From assembly GCA_963802415.1 (NCBI GenBank), contig CAWDIH010000002.1:858592-922591 (forward strand): a DNA stretch of 64,000 nucleotides, read 5' to 3'. The stretch's first letter is position 1, and each line of letters starts with the position of its first letter. The position numbers and the translations under genes are program-made. Positions 24,520-33,996 of the stretch are shown here, one piece after another. The stretch is from DATAES01 sp963802415 (GTDB taxonomy: Bacteria > Actinomycetota > Acidimicrobiia > Acidimicrobiales > JACDCH01). The notes beneath the pieces were generated by a model that had not been told where the DNA came from, ran no database searches, and saw only the letters and a list, made by a program, of their open reading frames with translations.

Positions 24520-25725
24520 TCACGTTGCGCCGTCGATGGCGAGCGGCAGTTGCACGGTGACGGTGAGCCCTCCGGCGGGTCGTGTCGATGCCTCGATGTG
24601 ACCACCGTGGGCGCGGACGATGGCTGCTGCGATGGACAAGCCGAGCCCGGCGCCGCGGTCGGTGGACGGGTCGTCCGGGTCGGCGCGTCGGTCGGTGGTG
24701 GACAGGCGGCGGAACGGTTCAAAGAGTGCCGGCAGCTCGTAGGTCGGTACCGGCGGCCCGGTGTTGTCGACCACGAGGCAGGCGCTCCGATCAGCGGTCG
24801 TCGTCGTGACGATGACGACGCCGTGCTCGCGCAGGTTGTAGCGAATGGCGTTGTCGACCAGATTGTGAACGAGCTGCTCCAGCAGCACCGGATCGCCGGT
24901 CGCGGGCGCGTGCTGAAGGTTTGTCTCGACTGTCAGCCCGGCTGCGCTGGCAGCGTCCTCGGACTCGGTGACGACGTGTCGGGCGAGGTCGGAGACGTCG
25001 AGGGGGACGAGGTTGGTGAGAGCCTGTTCGCTGCTGGCGAGGGTGAGCAGGCCGTCGATGAGCCGCTCGTGGCGTTGGTTGACGGCGAGCAGTGTGTTGC
25101 CGAGTTGGCGAAGTGATTCCGGCGCGGTGGGGTCGTCGAGGGAGACCTCGACGAGGGTCCGGTTGATGGTCAGGGGCGTGCGCAGCTCGTGGGAGGCGTT
25201 GGCGACGAAGCGCTGCTGACTGTCGAAGGCGCGGTCGAGTCGCTCGAGCATGGCGTCGAAGGTGTCGGCGAGATCTTTGATCTCGTCGTCGGGCCCGTCG
25301 AGCGAGATCCGTTCATGAAGGCTGCGATCGGCGACCCGCCGCGCCGTCGCGGTGATGTCCTGCAGCGGCTGCAATGCTCGTCCGGCGACCAGCCAGCCGA
25401 GTCCGCCGGCTGCGACGCCGACCGCGCCGAGCGCGACGAGCGACGCGATCAGCATCGACCGCAGCGTGTCGTCGCGATCGTTCTGGAACTGGGCCCGCAG
25501 TGCCGCCTGGGACTGGTGAGCGCGCTGGGCCGATTCGCTCCCGCTCGCGGTATCGGTGAGGTGCTCGCTGACACCCACTCGGGCGGTGAGTTGACGATCA
25601 AGGGCGGCGCGCATGGTCACGTACATGACGGTCACGAGCAGCGCTCCAGCAAGGAAGAAGGCGGCGGCGTAGAGCAGCGTGAGCCGTACCCGAATCGTGG
25701 AACGCCAGCGACGTCGCGTCGTCAT
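24520..25725 (-). CDS. two-component sensor histidine kinase
   Basis: 401 residues. The first transmembrane helix (RLTLLYAAAFFLAGALLVTV) and a second at about 91-112 flank a short extracellular segment. A HAMP linker follows, then the HisKA box with His179 in NASHELRTPLT. The HATPase domain shows LVHNLVDNAIRYNLREHG (N box) and GAGLGLSIAAAIVRAHGG (G box). ATG at 25723-25725 overlaps the response-regulator stop by 4 bp. The signal is unknown, but a membrane redox protein and a His-rich protein lie just beyond, so metal or redox sensing is possible. Confidence 0.92.
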   Translation of the reverse strand: MTTRRRWRSTIRVRLTLLYAAAFFLAGALLVTVMYVTMRAALDRQLTARVGVSEHLTDTASGSESAQRAHQSQAALRAQFQNDRDDTLRSMLIASLVALGAVGVAAGGLGWLVAGRALQPLQDITATARRVADRSLHERISLDGPDDEIKDLADTFDAMLERLDRAFDSQQRFVANASHELRTPLTINRTLVEVSLDDPTAPESLRQLGNTLLAVNQRHERLIDGLLTLASSEQALTNLVPLDVSDLARHVVTESEDAASAAGLTVETNLQHAPATGDPVLLEQLVHNLVDNAIRYNLREHGVVIVTTTTADRSACLVVDNTGPPVPTYELPALFEPFRRLSTTDRRADPDDPSTDRGAGLGLSIAAAIVRAHGGHIEASTRPAGGLTVTVQLPLAIDGAT

Positions 25726-26377
25726 CGGATGCGATACCCCGCCCCGGGAACGGTCTCGATGAGCGGCGGGTCGCCCAGCTTGCGGCGCAACGTCATGACC
25801 ACGAAGCGCACAACGCCGGTGAACGGGTCGGCGTGCTCGTCCCACGCTTTCTCCAGCAGTTCTTCGGCCGACACCACGCCGCCGTCGGCTCGAAGGAGTT
25901 CGACGAGCACCGCGAACTCCTTGCGGGACAGAGCTACTGGCTGGTCGTCGCGAGTGACGGTGCGGCGATGCTGGTCCAGGCACACACCCTGGCGTTCGAG
26001 AACCGGTGGAGCGGCAGGCCGTGACCGCCGTGCCAGCGCTTGCACACGGGCGACCAGCTCCGCGAAGGCGAACGGTTTGGTGAGGTAGTCGTCGGCGCCC
26101 AACCCGAGCCCGGCGACCCGTTGGGTCACCGCCGTCGCAGCGGTGAGCATCAGGATCCGCGTATCGGCTCCGGAATCCACCAGTGCAGTGCAGACCTCGT
26201 CGCCCGACGTGCGGGGCAGGTCCCGGTCCAGCACGACGACGTCGTAGCTGTTCACCCCAGCCGCTCCAAGGCGGCGTCGCCGTCGTAGGCGACATCGACC
26301 GCCATAGCCTGCCGGCGCAGCCCGTCGGCGATGGCGTCGGCCAGCAACCGCTCGTCCTCCACCACCAGCACCCTCAC
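25722..26377 (-). pseudogene. OmpR-type response regulator, frameshifted
   Basis: GTG at 26375-26377 starts VRVLVVEDERLLADAIADGL and runs to RLG-stop. One G is missing in a G run (CCCC at 26255-26258 on the plus strand). Restoring it continues VNSYDVVVLDRDLPRTSGDE (phospho-Asp region), GADDYLTKPFAFAELVARVQ, and a C-terminal winged helix (VALSRKEFAVLVELLRADGG, ending PGAGYRIR). The joined product is about 218 residues. It is coupled to the kinase. The homopolymer position makes a sequencing error likely. Confidence 0.8.
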
Positions 26378-26513
26378 GCCACCAATGGTTGCCCCTGCGG
26401 CTGTTAGGTCGCTGTGAGAGGCCTTCTAACGGCAGACAAACAGCCCGTCGGGTTGGATCGGTGTTGACTCTGGTGAACAGGCCGGGGTCGGGATCGACGA
26501 TGGAAGCGAACGC

Positions 26514-26825
26514 ATGACTGCGGATGGCACTGCCGGCGACGACAGACCCAAGGTGCAGCGCCGATGGATCGCGCGGCGGCCGGTCTGGGTGCGCGTGTTC
26601 CTCATCACCGCAATCGTGCTCGTCGGTCTCCTTGCGGCCACCATGGTGGTTGGCGCCACCGGCATGGGTATGCGCAGCGGCGCCGGAGGGCACGGCTCCG
26701 GTGGCCACGGCTGCGGGGGTCAGATGCAAACGGCCGACCACACCAGCGGCGATCATGGATCGGACCATGTGCGCGGCGGCAGCCATAGCGGTGATGCCAA
26801 CCACACCTCGAGCTGCCCCAGGTGA
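26514..26825 (+). CDS. membrane-anchored His/Gly-rich protein
   Basis: 103 residues: a short basic cytoplasmic part, one transmembrane helix (VFLITAIVLVGLLAATMVVG), then an exported tail very rich in His, Gly, Ser and Asp with several Met (GMGMRSGAGGHGSGGHGCGG and following). The composition suggests metal binding, for example copper, iron or nickel. It overlaps the next gene by 4 bp and lies divergent from the two-component operon, so it may be controlled by it. Metal binding is inference from composition. Confidence 0.6.
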   Translation: MTADGTAGDDRPKVQRRWIARRPVWVRVFLITAIVLVGLLAATMVVGATGMGMRSGAGGHGSGGHGCGGQMQTADHTSGDHGSDHVRGGSHSGDANHTSSCPR

Positions 26826-27580
26826 TGGCGAACGCCGACACCACGATGGATCGAAACCCGCGGCAGACCGCGGCGAACTACCGACCCGTGCGACGAACCC
26901 TCGGTGCCGGTCGCGACCTGCCGCACCGTCTTGTGGTCCACCACCTGCCACTCGCGGTCGCGAGTACTGCTGGCCTCTTGGTGCTCATCGGCCAAGGGCA
27001 ATCCCACGGCGGTGTCTCCACCGCCCAGCTGGCGTCACCCACGGGCGACGTCGCCCTGGTGCTGCTCGCGCTCACACTCCTCATCGGTCCCACCAACCTG
27101 GTACTTCGCCGACGCAACCCCACCAACAACTATCTGCGCCGAGACGTCGGCACATGGACCGCCATCTGGAGCGTCATCCACGTGGTCGTGGGTTTCCAAG
27201 GCCACACCGCCCGCGCCTTCGGGTTCGTGCGCTACTTTTTCGTCGACGGCAAGCCGCTCACCGACAACATCGGCTGGGGCAACTGGACCGGCCTCGCCGC
27301 CACCATCATCCTCGTGGTGCTGGTTGTCCTGTCCACCGACCGCTACCTCCGCGAGCTCAAGGCCAAACCGTGGAAGGGTCTGCAACGGCTCAACTACGCG
27401 CTCTTCGCTCTGGTCGTTCTCCACGCCAGCTTCTATGGCGCGCTGCAACGCGTGGCGTCGCCGTTCACTCGCATCCTCATCGCCACCACGATCGCCGTTG
27501 TCGGCGGACAGGTCCTCGGAATCTGGCTCTACCGACGCAACACCCGGGCTGACCAGTCGGCAATCAAGGAGCCCGTGTGA
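26822..27580 (+). CDS. ferric-reductase-like transmembrane protein
   Basis: 252 residues with about six transmembrane helices. Conserved histidines lie in helix positions typical of the ferric-reductase-like/MsrQ haem b fold: AIWSVIHVVVGF, and FALVVLHASFYGAL. Polar segments GNWTGLAATIILVVLVVLST and KGLQRLNYALFALVVLH match that family. It probably carries haem and moves electrons across the membrane. GTG at 26822 or ATG at 26825. Coupled to the preceding His-rich protein, which supports a metal/redox module with the two-component system. Confidence 0.7.
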   Translation: MMANADTTMDRNPRQTAANYRPVRRTLGAGRDLPHRLVVHHLPLAVASTAGLLVLIGQGQSHGGVSTAQLASPTGDVALVLLALTLLIGPTNLVLRRRNPTNNYLRRDVGTWTAIWSVIHVVVGFQGHTARAFGFVRYFFVDGKPLTDNIGWGNWTGLAATIILVVLVVLSTDRYLRELKAKPWKGLQRLNYALFALVVLHASFYGALQRVASPFTRILIATTIAVVGGQVLGIWLYRRNTRADQSAIKEPV

Positions 27581-27987
27581 GCGGCGAGGTGCTTACACAA
27601 CAATCGGCGAACTCGGCTCGGGCGCGGCGATGCACTGTCGCAGTGGGGGCCTCGACCTGTACGTCCTCCAGTCACCCGAACTCGCCTCGATGCGCCGACT
27701 AGTTGAGTTAGTAGCTGGAAGCGATCGCTTCCGCGGCCGCCTTGAGACGGCGGAGAGTGATGTTCATGGTGTCGTCGTTGCGGACCTGCCGTCAGGCGAG
27801 CCGGTGATCAGCGGCGACAGCCGACGCAGCATTGGCCCACGCTCGTCGACGACGGTCTCGCAAACGGTCGTGACCCCAGCGTGGTCGCGTCGAACGTGTA
27901 GCGCCAGGTTGCTGATAGCGGGCGAGACATGTTCGACAAGATCAACCTTCGGCAACGGGCTTGTCGAACAACAGGATCTCCTCCTCG
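27581..27987. other. 407-bp stretch, no intact gene
   Basis: Nothing intact is seen. On the minus strand around 27770-27900 one frame reads VTTVCETVVDERGPMLRRLS, reminiscent of an SRPBCC-type domain tail. It is broken and too short to call. Confidence 0.35.
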
Positions 27988-28428
27988 TCAGGAGGTTGAA
28001 AAGATCGTTGCCCACTCCTCAAAGTGAGCCCGTGTCATTGGCGAGGCTGTCCACTCGTCCGACGAATTGCGACGTTCAGCTCGCTCGATCAGCTCCTCCA
28101 AGGGCGCATCGAGGTAGTGCAGCTCGACTCCCACCCCTAAAGCTCGCGCCCCGAGTCGTTTCTCGTCCCGTTCAACCCGCGCCCAGTGGCCCCACTCCAA
28201 GATCGCGCTCTGGCCTTGGGCGAGGAGATCCTGGGAGAGAATCCACAGCTGATGCTCGAGACGCACTCGGAATTCGTCGTCCCACAGATCGGCGCCCAGT
28301 TGGGTCGCCCACCCGTCCTTGTCCAACCTGATGGCGGGGATCTTGGGTGCGAGCTGACGAGCGAGTGTCGACTTGCCCGAGGCTGGAAGCCCACAGATCA
28401 GCACGAGCCGCGTCGATGACTTCGCCAC
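27988..28428 (-). CDS. P-loop kinase (AAA_33 type)
   Basis: 146 residues. LVLICGLPASGKSTLARQLA is a Walker A motif (about residues 8-24). LEWGHWARVERDEK and YLDAPLEELIERAERRN are the LID-type region with conserved Arg. Small proteins of this type phosphorylate metabolites or antibiotics (chloramphenicol phosphotransferase/zeta-like group); the substrate is unknown. GTG at 28426-28428. It stands alone between decayed stretches. Confidence 0.8.
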   Translation of the reverse strand: MAKSSTRLVLICGLPASGKSTLARQLAPKIPAIRLDKDGWATQLGADLWDDEFRVRLEHQLWILSQDLLAQGQSAILEWGHWARVERDEKRLGARALGVGVELHYLDAPLEELIERAERRNSSDEWTASPMTRAHFEEWATIFSTS

Positions 28429-28682
28429 GCACGATTACTAACAGGAGTCGCCTCCTGCCCGGTCAGGTGTCGTTACGACGCCGGCCCGGAGCGATACCGC
28501 GTGCTTCGTGCTCCAGCACACGAGCGAAGGAACCAGCATTTCCGCCGCTTCGTCATCCGAGTGGTGTGTCGCTCCACGCGGCATCATGGCGGAACATGTC
28601 AAGCCCCCTTGAGACAGGTTCTCAAGCTTGGTGCTGTGCCTCCTCCTCATTCGGCTTGGGCTTGTTGATCCAGGCGGCTTGT

Positions 28683-29459
28683 CTACGGGACTCCGACGAT
28701 CTGCTCGCATGTGGCGTCGGCCACGTCGGCGGTGATTTGCGGGCCGCCATTGCACTTGTCGCTGTCGGCCCCAAGGGCGGTGTTGGCGGTACCGGACATC
28801 TGGTCGTCGCCCTTTCCGCCATTCAGGACGTCGTTTCCGTTCGGACCACGGGTGGGATGGTCGCCGACGAGGACGTCGTTGCCGTCGTCGCCGTACAGCT
28901 GGTCGTTGCCGATGCCGCCGTTGATTCCGTCGTTGCCGTCCCCGCCGTGGATCACGTCGTTGCCGTTGTCGCCGTTCAGATGGTCGTCGCCGGCGTCGCC
29001 GAAGAACATGTCGTTGAACCCCGGCACACTACCTTGGTCGTCGACGGTGTCGTTGCCGACCCCGCCTTTGATCGTGTCGGTCCCACGCCCACCCATGAGC
29101 ACGTCGTCACCGGCGTTGCCGGACAGCTGGGTGGTTCCCGGCGGGCCGGTGTAGTTGGGCTGGGTGGCCCAGATGGTGTCGTTGCCGTCGCCGCCCTGGA
29201 TGACGTCGTCGCCGCCCTCGCCGCAGATGACGTCGTCGCCGCCCATGCCGAGGATCGTGTCGGTCCCCGACGAGCCCAGGAGCACGTCGGGTCCGGCAGT
29301 CCCGACCAGGGTCCCCGGCGTCTCAAGGAAGGCCGTCGGTACCAGGCCACGGCAAGTCGGCGCCGCCACCGCCGGTGACGCGGCGACAAACACGAAGCCG
29401 CCGGCGACCAGCGCCCCAGCAGCGAATGGACCGAATGTATGCAGACGAAGCACGCGCAA
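28683..29459 (-). CDS. secreted RTX-repeat calcium-binding protein
   Basis: 258 residues. A Sec signal peptide (TFGPFAAGALVAGGFVFVAA, cleavage near AVAAP) is followed by a run of nonapeptide repeats of the form GGxGxDxUx from about residue 55 to 225: GGDDVICGEGGDD, GGDGNDTIW, GNAGDDVLMGGRGTDTIKGG, GDAGDDHLNGDNGND. These fold into a calcium-bound beta-roll. No catalytic domain is present. Unlike Gram-negative RTX proteins it has a Sec signal. It ends with a Cys-containing tail. Its repeats are also visible as periodic DNA but not as a CRISPR. Confidence 0.85.
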   Translation of the reverse strand: MRVLRLHTFGPFAAGALVAGGFVFVAASPAVAAPTCRGLVPTAFLETPGTLVGTAGPDVLLGSSGTDTILGMGGDDVICGEGGDDVIQGGDGNDTIWATQPNYTGPPGTTQLSGNAGDDVLMGGRGTDTIKGGVGNDTVDDQGSVPGFNDMFFGDAGDDHLNGDNGNDVIHGGDGNDGINGGIGNDQLYGDDGNDVLVGDHPTRGPNGNDVLNGGKGDDQMSGTANTALGADSDKCNGGPQITADVADATCEQIVGVP

Positions 29460-29874
29460 AATCCCACTACCCCCTCGCTAGGTTGGTGGCCAGCCCCCGG
29501 GGTATTTCACGCACCGCCGGGGCCACCTGATTTTGTCGGATGGGTTCGGTTGTAGCGGCTCCCCGCCGGGATACACATCACCCGTTCGAGTGTTTCTGCG
29601 TGTGCTGCCGTGTGTCATGCTTGGCGGCGCGCATGCGTGCCGATCTCGCGCTCAGCCTGACCGCTGGCGCGATCGTGATGTGCGGGTTTACGCGGAACGC
29701 GTTGCGGCGCTGGGCCTTCTTCACGCTTGTGACCTTGACGCACGGCGCATAGTGCAGGTAGGTGCATTCCTATTCTGGTGGCGCTCTGGCGAGCGCTCAG
29801 CCAGGAACGGGGCGTGCTGGCCCTGAGGGCTCCGGAGGGGGTTGGACTCCCCTGCAACCGGGGCCTTCGTCGCG
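29460..29874. other. 415-bp stretch, no gene seen
   Basis: It lies between the RTX gene start and the STAS remnant. Only short frames with unusual composition occur. The first 60 bp should hold the RTX promoter. Confidence 0.35.
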
Positions 29875-30078
29875 TCAGGCGGGCCGGAACCGGCATCGGA
29901 CCACATCGACGGCCACCGTCAAGATGTTCTGGCCTGTCTGCTCCGACCGTGCGTGCAGTGCCTCCAGCGCGGTCAGGCCGGAGCAGTCCAGGTACTCCAT
30001 CGTCATCCCAACGGCCTGGTGCATGACCGCCGGGGCGCTGTCGCCGCACAACTCGGCCGACAACGCCGAGCGCGTCAT
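29875..30078 (-). pseudogene. STAS-domain (anti-sigma antagonist) remnant
   Basis: A 67-residue frame contains MEYLDCSGLTALEALHARSE, the region around the phosphorylatable Ser of STAS proteins (normally F-D/L-SSGL), and a following strand NILTVAVDVVRCRF. The N-terminal half of the domain (normally GELD and following) is not in frame and only weakly visible upstream. Probably a truncated STAS/SpoIIAA-like gene. Confidence 0.45.
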
Positions 30079-30250
30079 GCACCCGGATGTACAAGCGCTG
30101 CCAGTCGACCTCGGAGGCCACGAGTGGTGAGCTACCCGGACGTGAAGATGCCGAATCCGTAACGTTGCCGGCGACCGGGCTGCGTGCCTCCGAAGTGATG
30201 CGTCCGGAACGTGCCGATCCCGCCGGGGCGAATCGACAAGAATCGGACAG

Positions 30251-30673
30251 GTGGTCGAGCCACTTCCACTCAGTGAAATCCACGTGCCGACGGGGCAACC
30301 GCCCGCGGACGTCGAGTCCTCGAGTGCGGCCGTCCGTGCCGCGTTCATGGGTCTCGCCGCGCCCGACGTCGATGACGATCTGGACTTCGTTCAACGCGGA
30401 GAGGGCCTCGGCGAGTGTCTGCGTGCGACCCGAAGGACCCCGACGCTTCAGCACGTAGGACGTCAGGTGATAACCGAGGTCTTCTTTCTCAACGAGACTT
30501 CAGCCGTCGTTCGCTGGACGATCGAGTTGCTTGGTGGCCCCATGCCGCAGGACGTGTCGACGTTTCCGCTTGAAGGTCGCGCCGTGCGAGAGAACGGCCG
30601 CTGGCTCATCGAACGCGGAACCTTCTGTGATCTCGTCGGTCGGGTCGGAGTCCGCTGCCCACCCCTCCGCTAG
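30251..30673 (+). CDS. NTF2-like fold protein
   Basis: 140 residues, GTG start. Low in cysteine and beta-rich, with VITEVFFLNETSAVVRWTIE and the closing strand GRAVRENGRWLIERGTFCDL, a pattern of NTF2/SnoaL-like proteins including mycobacterial low-molecular-weight antigen-like proteins. No signal peptide is seen in this frame. Function unknown. The CAGAAGTGCC repeat follows 6 bp behind the stop. Confidence 0.6.
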   Translation: MVEPLPLSEIHVPTGQPPADVESSSAAVRAAFMGLAAPDVDDDLDFVQRGEGLGECLRATRRTPTLQHVGRQVITEVFFLNETSAVVRWTIELLGGPMPQDVSTFPLEGRAVRENGRWLIERGTFCDLVGRVGVRCPPLR

Positions 30674-30984
30674 GCACCCAGAAGTGCCGATCCCGGACGC
30701 CGGAGGTCGAGGACCTCGGCGCGACCGCTCCCCGCCTGGGTAGTGGTTTCCGGCCCTTCGCCGGCATCCTTTCAGCCCTGTGCCCCGACCTCCGACAGCG
30801 TCAACATACCGACCTGCGTCGCGTCCACGAAGAAAGAGTTGGACGCGAGCGCAGATGTGTAGCTACCGACGGCGTGCACATCCGGCGCCTTGCGCTAGCA
30901 GCGGGATGCGCAGCGCCGAGCTAGGAAGGTCGATGCGATGCGACGTCTACTAACAGGTGAGGTCGTGACGCATAGGCTCCGGCT
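30674..30984. other. 311-bp stretch with one repeat copy
   Basis: It begins with the CAGAAGTGCCGATCCC repeat (about 30679-30694). The rest shows no supported gene. Confidence 0.35.
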
Positions 30985-31188
30985 GTGGGGAGCATCATCG
31001 ACGGCTTGGACTGGCTCGAGAAGCGCCTCGAGTTCCTCGAAGCCGAGTTCGGGCGAACCGCGGATGAAGTCACTCGGGTCGCGATCCAGATAGAGATAGA
31101 CGTCGTGACGGAAGACCTTGGGCGGATCCGCCGGGCGCGACGTCACGCGTGGGTCCTCGGCGCTCGATTGCCGCATCAGCAGGACTGA
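30985..31188 (+). CDS. small charged helical protein
   Basis: 67 residues, GTG start. It is strongly charged and predicted as one long helix or coiled coil (LDWLEKRLEFLEAEFGRTAD, then IQIEIDVVTEDLGRIRRARR). No family was recognised. It is the last island gene before attR. Confidence 0.45.
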   Translation: MGSIIDGLDWLEKRLEFLEAEFGRTADEVTRVAIQIEIDVVTEDLGRIRRARRHAWVLGARLPHQQD

Positions 31189-31526
31189 GGTTGGTCAGGC
31201 CCACGTCTTAGCCTTTGGATCGAGACCGGGATTTCCGCGACAGCACTAGATGCCGATCGTCCGCGTATCTCGGCCCCCACGTTGGTCACGGATTGGTCAC
31301 GGACGTTGCGAAACCGCCTGTCATTTGACGCCACCAGCCATCACCGCGCAGTGGCGAATGTCCTGCTCATCGGCACTGACGGACATCGCCGGTCATTGGG
31401 CGACACCCCGGTCGAGCGGAGTTCGAGTCCTCCCCCCCGAGCGAGCCGGTTTCCGTGAAGGTTTCGCCACGGTGTTGAAATCCCTTCACAGGACAGCATG
31501 AATCGTCTTGTGTGTAAGCGTGTTGG
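31189..31526. other. right junction of the island, no gene
   Basis: Holds a copy of the 21-bp TTGGTCACG block (31282-31302), the attR repeat (31421-31462), and a stretch at about 31490-31523 similar to the left junction (11487-11522, GCATGAATCGTC). No gene was seen. Confidence 0.6.
31421..31462 (+). other. attR of the tRNA-Gln genomic island
   Basis: 31421-31449 is identical to tRNA-Gln positions 11412-11440, and 31451-31462 to 11442-11453. The 5' part of a tRNA is absent here, so this is only the duplicated attachment sequence. Confidence 0.85.
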
Positions 31527-33685
31527 TCACGAACTCGGACAGGCCGATGGATCGAGACGACCCCGCAACTCGTAGAGCCAGGCGCTCCCCCTTTTCACGA
31601 TCGGTGACCACGAGCCGCGCGGCAGGGTCCGTCGCTGTCCATCGCTGCTCGCGCGCGGTCGATGGCCCGGCGATGGGATATCCCCGCGTTGTGACGAGCA
31701 CGTAGTCGAGCCGTTCGCGAATTCACCGTCTCCCGCCAGGTGGCGCAATCCCTGATCGGTCTTGCTTCGAGATCGCTCCTTCGGTCTTCGAGGATCTCTA
31801 CGTGGTTCGAGATGTCGTTTCCCGTGAGCGGGTATTGCAGGATTGTACCCACGAGACCGATGCGCTCGTCGCGGACGTTGCGCGCCCACCCGTACGTGTT
31901 GGTGAGGTACTGCGCGTCGCGATAGCGGTGATCGACGTAGAAATGCTGCAGCGCGAGGAGCCCTCCGACGAGGAGTACGAGCGCGGGGCCGGCGATCCAC
32001 GGTGCCCACGATCGATCGACGACATCGGAGAGGCGACGCGACCGGGCGATGACGAGGGCCAGCACGACCATCGCGGTGACGATGCCGCATACGATTCCGA
32101 CGGCGAACTCGCGTTGACTCAATGTCGGGAGGCCGAACTCGGCCGGCGTGCCGTCCTTGAACCGCCACAGCTTCCCGTCGAACTGCGACGCGAGCAGCAC
32201 GGCTCCGAAAACGATCGCCAGTGCGCTCATGACACGCGTCCTGTACCGCGCCGATGCAGCCGCGAGCGCAACTGCGCCCAGAGTCATCGGGATGGCGAGG
32301 TAGCGAACGTTGACCGCGAAGTAGGACGCGTCGCTGGAGGTTGGGCCGAGCGCCTGCGGTGTGAAGATCAGAAAGAGAGCGCCCACCAGCCCACTGATCG
32401 CGATCAATCGAACGCGGTCGTCGACGCGCAGCACGATGCCGGCAACGAAGCCGGCGATCATGATGCCAAGGATTGCCCACCACACCGGACCCAGGGCGTA
32501 GCGGAAGCCTGGTGCGAGGTACTTCGACCAATCGCCGTTGAACAGATGCGACGACAGGGTCGATACGCCCGTGTAGTGGAGATGCGGGAGATCGATCGGT
32601 CCGATCGAGACGCGGGCTGGCGGCACCGGGTTGCCGACCGCGATCAGGTTGCGCAGGTACCAGAAGACGCCGGTGAGCGTGATCCCGGCCAGCCAGAGCA
32701 GACCGAGGCGCACCCGGAGGTCGGCCGTGCAGAACACGATGACGCACAAGGTCAGGGCGATCGCCGGTCCGACGACGGTGAACTTCGAGCCCATCGCGAT
32801 CCCCATCGCCAAGCCGGCGACGAACGTGCCTGGGAGGCGCAACGGCCGCGACCACGTGTTCACGAGCAGCGCGATCGCGACGAGTGTCATCGCAACGCCG
32901 AGGAGGTCGTTCAGGCCCTGGCCGGCCTCGTACAGCACGAGCTGCGGACCACCGAGTACGCAGGCCACTGCCGTGAGGACGAGCGGCGCGATACCGAACG
33001 GCCGGCCGATGCACCATGCGGCGAAGAGCGCGCTGACGAGCCAGAAGAGGTTGAGCAGCGGCGACAACGTGTCGTGCGTCAGGAACACGATCCCGGTCGC
33101 GTGCAACAACTCTGATGTGTGCGGATAGAAGGAGGGGAGCGCGTCGCCGCCAGAGACGATCGGGACGTGCAGCAGCGACCCAGTCTCCGCGAAGCGCGCG
33201 GCGATCGGCAGGTGGTACCACATCGTGTCGATGAACGTCGGGCCCGTGCGGTACACGTTCACCAGAAGCGGGATCCAGTCGGCCGCAAGGATGCCGACCG
33301 CGACGATCGCGGTCCCGGTGACGATGGGACCTCCCCGCGGTGCCGAACTCGCGCTTGCTGAGGCGAGGTTTTCGGCGGCGACTTCGGTTTCGGCTTGCGT
33401 CCTCGCCGCGTCGTCGAGCGGCGCCCGCGTTCCCAACCACCACACGACCAGGCCGCAGAGAACGAGCACCGGCGCGACGGCGTAGAAGTGGTAGAGCCCG
33501 ACGACGCCGAGGAGTTGCGACGCGACGATCGTGATCGACAACACGCCGACCACGTCGGCGAGCAGTGCGGGCGGACCGTGCAGCGTGGACAAGAAGCGAC
33601 GGCGCAGCGCACGTGTGCCAAGGATGAGCGAACCCAGCGCAGCCAACCCAGCGAGAGCGCCGAAAACTTCGCGAAGCAACGTCAT
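31527..33685 (-). pseudogene. GT-C-type membrane glycosyltransferase, two frameshifts near the 3' end
   Basis: ATG at 33683-33685. A long multi-span protein (about 11-13 helices) with the GT-C-like first-loop motif FIDTMWYHLPIAARFAETGS, similar to family-39-type glycosyltransferases that use polyprenyl-phosphate sugars. After TWRETVN at about 31715 the frame shifts to ERLDYVLVTTRGYP, and again at about 31580 to YELRGRLDPSACPSS, ending at 31527. The two shifts are near the C-terminus and restore a sensible tail, so the whole is about 715 residues. The first 80 codons and upstream 90 bp are duplicated at 36394-36634. Confidence 0.7.
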
Positions 33686-33781
33686 CGCCTGCACAGATCC
33701 GCGCGCGGTGGCAGTGCAACCCCGTGCATCCCGCATCGCGGTGCAGTTTGGCGGTACTCCGGACCCCGCGCCAGTCGCCGT
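33543..33781. repeat. about 240-bp direct repeat, copy 1
   Basis: Covers the first part of the GT-C gene and its upstream region. It is nearly identical (scattered substitutions and small indels) to 36394-36634, in the same orientation. The pair encloses the two methyltransferase/glycosyltransferase genes. Confidence 0.8.
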
Positions 33782-33996
33782 ACGCCGCGCTCCTTGCCGG
33801 TCTGTACGTCACTTCTGAGTGACAAGAGCTGACAAACCACTGCAATGTGGACGCCTGTGATGCGGTCCCGAACCACTGCGTCGAAGTGGTCACAGGTTGG
33901 TCACGAACTTCCCGGAACACACGGGCACCGGGCCGTCAGCGGCCGGATGGCTGCGAGGCAAACGCCCTGCTCACCAGGATCGAGCGACCTACACAG
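33686..33996. other. junction with att-like sequence, no gene
   Basis: Contains TTGGTCACG-type motifs at 33884-33903. Just beyond, at about 34018-34045, GGAGTTCAAGTCCCCCTCGC resembles a tRNA T-arm and acceptor end but has no 5' half. This could be the far attachment site of an older insertion. Confidence 0.4.

Larger units (their letters stand above)
11412..31462. mobile_element. genomic island integrated in tRNA-Gln, about 20 kb
   Basis: The island is bounded by the 42-bp direct repeat (one mismatch) described at its two ends. The left end carries a tyrosine integrase, two small genes and an excisionase. Inside are an IS3, two IS110 transposases, a broken Xer-like recombinase and mixed cargo. 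Many genes are disrupted, so the element looks old and partly decayed, although its integrase is intact. No replication, relaxase or conjugation gene was seen. Confidence 0.8.

Noticed and set aside
28720..29290. Periodic DNA that might be a repeat array or CRISPR
   Set aside because: The period follows the nine-residue RTX protein repeat, unit sequences vary, and there are no spacers or cas genes.
31400..31465. A second tRNA-Gln at the right end of the island
   Set aside because: Only the T-loop-to-acceptor part is present; no D arm or anticodon arm can be formed, so it is an att duplicate.
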